Positions 6,641 through 10,292 of a DNA stretch of 10,292 nt are shown here, piece by piece. This DNA comes from Candidatus Kariarchaeota archaeon (GTDB lineage: Archaea; Asgardarchaeota; Heimdallarchaeia; Heimdallarchaeales; Kariarchaeaceae). Position 1 is the first letter of the stretch. Every line of letters begins with the position of its first letter. Position numbers and translations under genes: made by a program. The stretch covers positions 1 through 10,292 of the forward strand of contig JAEOUB010000318.1 of assembly GCA_016839545.1 (NCBI GenBank), read 5' to 3'. A model generated the notes under the pieces. It saw only the letters and a program-made list of their open reading frames with translations, ran no database searches and was not told the DNA's origin.

Positions 6641-7731
6641 ATCTCATCCCTCCACTTGTAGGCAATCATGCCGCTACTCGGCAGGATCAACCCAATTATC
6701 AGGGTGTAGAGGCGGGTGGTCTCCACAAGAAGAGGTTGTAGTGGTGCGGGCATTCCCGTCCAGAAAGGAGTGGCAATCTGGAAGAATGTCAGCAGTAGAA
6801 CGAGGAACTGAACACCACCCATTCGTATCCCCAGCATCTTGATAGACCCCTCACGTTTGATCCGGGTTGCCTGACTCAACAGAAGAAATGCACTCAGGAC
6901 AACCAGCAGAATTGCAGCATAATACAGGAAATCAATCTTGAGAAATATCACACCGATCAGGCTTACAAGGTAGGTAGGCAGGATATATAGTTGATATCGT
7001 CGAATCAGATCAGGGCGATCCATGATCAGATACGAGGATGCAAGAATGCCAACCACCGATACGAAGGTGATGATGAATACCGAGGACTGATTCCAAGCCG
7101 CCAATACATTGGGAAAACCAAACATGATCGCAAAGATACCGAGGAACCCGATAAGAGCTGAAGTAGATGACATCTCTGTGGCATCATACGTTCTGATAAT
7201 ATGCCGACCAGTGACAAACATGGTGCTGACATACCAGATAATGACAAAGAAGAAATGAAGCAGACGTGTGGAGCTAGTGGCATACAGTGAGGAGAAATTG
7301 GTCAGCCCCAGTACTGCAAAATTGGAGAGAATTCCCACTGCAGCAGCCAGCGCAAATCTCTTCTGTAGGATGAGTAATGTTGAGATCAGCAGTGGTGTGA
7401 TTGCTATCTGGAAGAGGACTGCAAATGCGAGACTAAGTACAGGATTGGAGACAAGAGTGAGAAGAAGAGATGCAAAGGCGATCCCTATTGAGATCTGGTA
7501 AAATCGGTCAGTATGTGGGTAGTACAGTGAAGAAATGGCAACATACAGAAAACCACTCAGTGTAGCAAAGAACAGTAGAACTGAGGCATTTAGACCTCCA
7601 CCACCAAAATTCAGGATAAATACCATTGCTACCGTGTGCACAAACATCCGTATATACCAGAATATGGAGAAGCCACCTAGCAGAATCATCAAGAGCTCAT
7701 CGTATTCAAGCTCCCCCTCTCTTCGTATCAC
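6637..7731 (-). CDS. Polytopic (about 12 TM) membrane protein coupled to the EEP enzyme
   Basis: An integral membrane protein of 364 residues. Hydrophobic segments lie at about 13-41, 49-69, 78-96, 98-122, 127-147, 156-175, 190-210, 216-236, 246-265, 267-286, 303-323 and 336-357, giving roughly 12 helices. Polar or charged loops follow residues 175 (RHIIRTYDATEMS) and 286 (ATRIKREGS). No catalytic motif is visible. In eukaryotic PGAP2IP, two six-helix modules precede an EEP domain. This gene followed by a coupled EEP gene has the same order, so it is proposed as the membrane half of a split CWH43-like system; that is inferred from architecture, because I cannot align the helices by eye. The start is GTG at 7731, chosen because CTTTAAAACA is centred 26 nt upstream. 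Termination overlaps the EEP start (ATGA). An unrelated transporter-like protein remains possible. Confidence 0.8.
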   Translation of the reverse strand: MIRREGELEYDELLMILLGGFSIFWYIRMFVHTVAMVFILNFGGGGLNASVLLFFATLSGFLYVAISSLYYPHTDRFYQISIGIAFASLLLTLVSNPVLSLAFAVLFQIAITPLLISTLLILQKRFALAAAVGILSNFAVLGLTNFSSLYATSSTRLLHFFFVIIWYVSTMFVTGRHIIRTYDATEMSSTSALIGFLGIFAIMFGFPNVLAAWNQSSVFIITFVSVVGILASSYLIMDRPDLIRRYQLYILPTYLVSLIGVIFLKIDFLYYAAILLVVLSAFLLLSQATRIKREGSIKMLGIRMGGVQFLVLLLTFFQIATPFWTGMPAPLQPLLVETTRLYTLIIGLILPSSGMIAYKWRDEI

Positions 7732-7750
7732 GAAAGTATATCTACGCTTA

Positions 7751-7760
7751 TGTTTTAAAG
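7751..7760 (-). promoter_or_regulatory. TATA box of the CWH43-like operon
   Basis: The minus strand reads CTTTAAAACA. It is centred 26 nt upstream of the GTG at 7731, implying a leaderless transcript that covers the membrane protein and the EEP enzyme. Confidence 0.55.
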
Positions 7761-7853
7761 AATTGCCCGAAAAGAAAGGTCAAACACGAATATTTGACGT
7801 CAAAATTCAGACTCGTCTCTGAGAGTATTTGTTTGATGTCTATTTATTACCCT

Positions 7854-7865
7854 AAATCTTTATCA
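7854..7865 (+). promoter_or_regulatory. Candidate TATA box of the 7TM/roadblock-like gene
   Basis: AAATCTTTATCA is centred about 27 nt upstream of the GTG at 7888. A second AT-rich stretch, TATTTATTA at 7841-7849, would place the start further upstream. The region 7732-7887 therefore holds two divergent promoters. Confidence 0.4.
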
Positions 7866-7887
7866 TTAATGCCACATCACATCCCCT

Positions 7888-9012
7888 GTGGTAAGATTAG
7901 AATTTGTGCTGTTGAATGTTGCTGGATTGATAATATCGATGTTTTCAGTCGCTGTGACGTACAATCTTTACAGGAAATACCGACTTGCGAGGACACTGGG
8001 TTTCCTGTGGACAGCGGCGATGATATTTCTATGGAATATTGCCCATATCCTCTATGATGTTATTCCGGGTGATGCCTACGATACCGCGCGGATCGCCTAT
8101 GTACTTGCACAGGTTGCAGGAATGTTTCTTATTTTGGGAGTGGTGTTCTCTTTCTCCGTCCTGAGAAATGAGAGCCTGAGTATCAATACAGTGTTCTATT
8201 CACTGATCCTATCCTTCTTTCTGGCATTGCTACTCGCACGTCCTGATTTCATGGATATTGTCTACAGTGTCGAGAATGAGAGTTGGAACTCAGAACCTCA
8301 AAATGGGGTGGTTTGGGGTCTCTACTCATTGTTTATCCTGATATTTCTGGCACTTGAGTTGTATTTACCCTACATCCGATTTGCATCAGGTGCAACCGGT
8401 GACAGCCGTAAGTACACCTACATCCTGTTGGTTCTCTCACTTATCGGTCCATTGGCCAATGCACTATTGGGTCTGATTCTGAGCCTTGGACTTCCAGCTG
8501 TATCACGGTACCTTATTGCGAACCTGGCATTTCTCGGGATCTTCTATATCTACCTTGAACAGCCATTTGTTGGCATTCAGGACTCAGTAGAAGTCAAGCA
8601 GATCATGATATCCAACAATGCGGGTATGCCAGTTCTCACCTCAGCTGATCTGGGTGATGCTGCACTGCAAGCAGGTGCACTTCACGGTATCAATTCCATA
8701 CTTGACGAGATCACAGGGCCCGGATCAAACTTTGTATCGGAGGCAGAAGAAGCAACCAGGAAGATAGAGTTGGCCGATGAGCGGTTCTATATCATTCGAA
8801 TTCGAGATCTTGTCTGTATCTTCCAGTACAGTAACCACTCAGGTGTCTGCATTGCCAAGTTCACTTCTCTCGGTCGTATCTTGCGTGACATCTCTGATGA
8901 GGATCCCACACCTATCAAGACCTTCATCAGTTTCTATCAGGATTACTTCCCCGATCAGTCCGATTTGATAGGTGAGAATATGATGACAAGTGCTCCATTG
9001 AAAGGGTTCTGA
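7888..9012 (+). CDS. 7TM protein with C-terminal roadblock/longin-like domain
   Basis: A 374-residue membrane protein with a receptor-like build. Seven hydrophobic segments lie at about 7-27, 36-58, 68-90, 101-118, 142-160, 177-200 and 206-223, resembling the 7TM sensor region found before histidine kinases and cyclases. The soluble remainder starts near 232. KQIMISNNAGMPVL and then LGDAALQAGALHGINSILDE look like the opening strands and helix of a roadblock/LC7 or longin-type profilin-like domain. Further strands are ERFYIIRI (298-305) and LVCIFQYS (308-315), and a helix at about 322-352 follows. Such domains bind small GTPases and are abundant in Asgard archaea. No kinase, cyclase or other catalytic motif is present. 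The role proposed is linking a membrane signal to a GTPase; this is inference. GTG at 7888 is the first start after an in-frame stop at 7867-7869. The gene diverges from the CWH43-like pair. Confidence 0.82.
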   Translation: MVRLEFVLLNVAGLIISMFSVAVTYNLYRKYRLARTLGFLWTAAMIFLWNIAHILYDVIPGDAYDTARIAYVLAQVAGMFLILGVVFSFSVLRNESLSINTVFYSLILSFFLALLLARPDFMDIVYSVENESWNSEPQNGVVWGLYSLFILIFLALELYLPYIRFASGATGDSRKYTYILLVLSLIGPLANALLGLILSLGLPAVSRYLIANLAFLGIFYIYLEQPFVGIQDSVEVKQIMISNNAGMPVLTSADLGDAALQAGALHGINSILDEITGPGSNFVSEAEEATRKIELADERFYIIRIRDLVCIFQYSNHSGVCIAKFTSLGRILRDISDEDPTPIKTFISFYQDYFPDQSDLIGENMMTSAPLKGF

Positions 9013-9918
9013 TCATATTACACCTTTCTTATAATTTCTTGATTTCAGATACTCCTCAAATTGAGCAGTAGATGTGAACACGAGTGCTTGCTCATCACTG
9101 CTATCTCGGGGTTCAACTGTGAGCCACTTTCGGAATTTCTCCACGTCCTCGATATAATCCAGATCGATACATGCCTCAGGAAATTCAGTCAGTAGAAGAG
9201 CTGTATCGAGATTAAACTCACTTTTGACCCTATGCCTCATATAGTCAAAGGTCAGACGTCCGAATAGATATCTTATGATCGCACGGATTGATAGAAACTT
9301 GATACTACTCAGGACATTCTTTCGGTTTCCAATGAGTTCATTGAGGATCAGGAGGATCTCATCATCAACTGCCTCATTTCTGAATACTAACATATCCCCA
9401 AATCTGAGGTTAGCCTCACGGGTTCTGAAAGGGACTTTGGTGATCTCAGGAAAATACTTGAGTACATCTTCTGCGAGTACAAGATTCCAATAAAAGGCAT
9501 ATTGCGGTTGTTCTTCAACAACTCTGGCAACCTTGTCAATCATATCACTTGTGACCAGTGGAATATCCGCAGATATATTCATGATATGTGTCGGTGGAGT
9601 TTCCCATGTCCTGTAGAATTTCAGGATCTCCTGAAAGGTTTCGAACGGTGTATTGCCACCCGGAACATAATGTAATGGTTTGACCGTTGTGATCGGAAAT
9701 GAATCCCGTGTCTGTCCGGCAATAGTGATAGACCCCACTTCTTCTGCCCCATCAACCGCCTCAACGATATGCTGGAGCATCGGCTTCCCACCGAATTCGA
9801 TCAGGACCTTGTTGGTCACTCCAGTTGCCGTTTGCATTCTGGAGTAGTTATCCCTGATCTTCTTTCTCTCTTTGTCAATATTACCAACAGACGCTGGGAT
9901 GAATACATCTATTGGCAC
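9013..9918 (-). CDS. MobA-like NTP transferase-fold protein
   Basis: A 301-residue protein of the GT-A type nucleotidyltransferase fold, related to MobA-like NTP transferases that attach a nucleotide to a sugar, polyol or cofactor precursor. Supporting features are the N-terminal strand IDVFIPAS (3-10), the lysine-containing segment NKVLIEFGGKPMLQHIVEAV (36-55), and the metal/nucleotide-binding SADIPLVTSDMID (116-128). The closing part EFNLDTALLLTEFP...CIDLDYIEDVEKF (234-262) is typical of this type. The usual LAAGxGxRM loop is not seen; residues 8-36 form a longer, charged replacement. The substrate cannot be predicted. GTG at 9918 is chosen because a TATA-like CTTTATTAG sits 27 nt upstream. 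Its stop codon directly abuts that of the convergent 7TM gene (TGATCA), with no gap. Confidence 0.8.
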   Translation of the reverse strand: MPIDVFIPASVGNIDKERKKIRDNYSRMQTATGVTNKVLIEFGGKPMLQHIVEAVDGAEEVGSITIAGQTRDSFPITTVKPLHYVPGGNTPFETFQEILKFYRTWETPPTHIMNISADIPLVTSDMIDKVARVVEEQPQYAFYWNLVLAEDVLKYFPEITKVPFRTREANLRFGDMLVFRNEAVDDEILLILNELIGNRKNVLSSIKFLSIRAIIRYLFGRLTFDYMRHRVKSEFNLDTALLLTEFPEACIDLDYIEDVEKFRKWLTVEPRDSSDEQALVFTSTAQFEEYLKSRNYKKGVI

Positions 9919-9930
9919 CCAACTCTGATT

Positions 9931-9957
9931 GTAGTGTACGCTAATAAAGGTAGTGTA
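9931..9957 (-). promoter_or_regulatory. Promoter of the NTP transferase gene with direct repeats flanking the TATA box
   Basis: The minus strand has CTTTATTAG (9941-9949), centred 27 nt before the GTG. It is bracketed by two exact copies of TACACTAC, read on the plus strand as GTAGTGTA at 9931-9938 and 9950-9957. The copies are 19 bp apart, close to two helical turns, so one dimeric regulator could contact both and cover the TATA box. Confidence 0.45.
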
Positions 9958-9994
9958 TTCGACGAGTAGAGCGTTTGTTGGTTATGAGGGCCTG

Positions 9995-10291
9995 TTACTG
10001 GTCACCCTTCAGTGCCATCTTGATATAGTCCAGTAATTCCAAGGCAATTTTCTCAGGTTCAGAACTGAGAATCTTATCCGTCGTTGCAAGGTCGGGATTA
10101 TTAATATAAACCAACTTGATCTCTTTCGTGGTCTTCTCTATCTGATCTCTCATCTGCGATATCTTAACCATCTCCCGGATCTCCACTGGATTAATCACAA
10201 CAGACAACATGTAATCTCTCTGTCCTCCTCTCACAGGCATGGGTACTGAGAAAATCAGATTGATAGAACCATAATTGGAGCTACTGTGGAT
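9995..10291 (-). CDS. Unrecognised protein, C-terminal fragment cut by the right edge
   Basis: The frame is open from the right edge to TAA at 9995-9997, about 98 residues, with no certain start inside the window; methionines at 10240 and later are probably internal. The fragment begins with hydrophobic strand-like segments (SINLIFSVP, then DYMLSVVINPVEI). It continues with a charged helix rich in K, E and Q (about MVKISQMRDQIEKTTKEIKL), a strand (LVYINN), and a final helix (EKIALELLDYIKMAL). The strand-strand-helix pattern could be the end of a profilin-like (roadblock/longin) domain or another small alpha/beta domain, but I see no diagnostic motif and assign no function. It lies 76 bp upstream of the NTP transferase start, in the same direction; that gene appears to have its own promoter. 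Confidence 0.65.
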   Translation of the reverse strand: MHSSSNYGSINLIFSVPMPVRGGQRDYMLSVVINPVEIREMVKISQMRDQIEKTTKEIKLVYINNPDLATTDKILSSEPEKIALELLDYIKMALKGDQ

Positions 10292-10292
10292 G

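Noticed and set aside
7626..8057. 143-codon plus-strand frame bridging the divergent promoter region
   Set aside because: It overlaps both the 12-TM gene (antisense) and the 7TM gene (other frame), each of which has convincing membrane-protein periodicity.
1..10292. Mobile elements, integrase or attachment sites, tRNA or rRNA genes
   Set aside because: No transposase or integrase motif, no terminal inverted repeats with target duplications, and no tRNA-like cloverleaf was seen on either strand.

Overview
The window looks archaeal, most likely from an Asgard archaeon (a Thorarchaeia-like lineage would fit, but I cannot confirm this without searches). Three things point this way. Most genes here seem to be leaderless: an AT-rich TATA-like element is centred 25-27 nt upstream of the chosen ATG or GTG. 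There is a Dna2/Cas4-type nuclease. A seven-helix membrane protein ends in what looks like a roadblock/longin-type (small-GTPase-regulator-like) domain. No RNA gene, insertion sequence, CRISPR array or phage gene is visible, and no stretch over 300 bases lacks a gene.

Layout, left to right. Positions 1-1066 (minus): a Dna2-like Fe-S nuclease, cut by the left edge. 1172-2542 (minus): NADP-type glutamate dehydrogenase with a TATA box and a palindrome at the promoter. 2787-3635 (plus): a glycerophosphodiesterase-like TIM barrel whose catalytic HRG motif is at the C-terminus instead of the N-terminus. It converges on a small three-helix membrane protein (3652-3996, minus). 4098-5647 (minus): a two-subunit class I fumarase in the order beta-alpha with overlapping stop and start. 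5792-7731 (minus): a translationally coupled pair, a roughly 12-helix membrane protein followed by a membrane-anchored endonuclease/exonuclease/phosphatase-fold enzyme. Together they resemble the C-terminal half of eukaryotic CWH43/PGAP2IP. 7888-9012 (plus): the divergent 7TM plus roadblock/longin-like protein. Its stop codon abuts the stop of a convergent NTP-transferase-fold protein (9013-9918, minus). 9995-10292 (minus): the C-terminal part of an unrecognised protein.

The genes divide into central carbon/nitrogen metabolism (glutamate dehydrogenase, fumarase), DNA replication or repair (the Dna2-like nuclease) and a membrane/lipid theme (GDPD-like protein, CWH43-like pair, 7TM receptor-like protein, and possibly the NTP transferase). 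The two observations most worth following are the apparently circularly permuted GDPD and the split CWH43-like module. All family calls come from reading motifs by eye; no database search was run.
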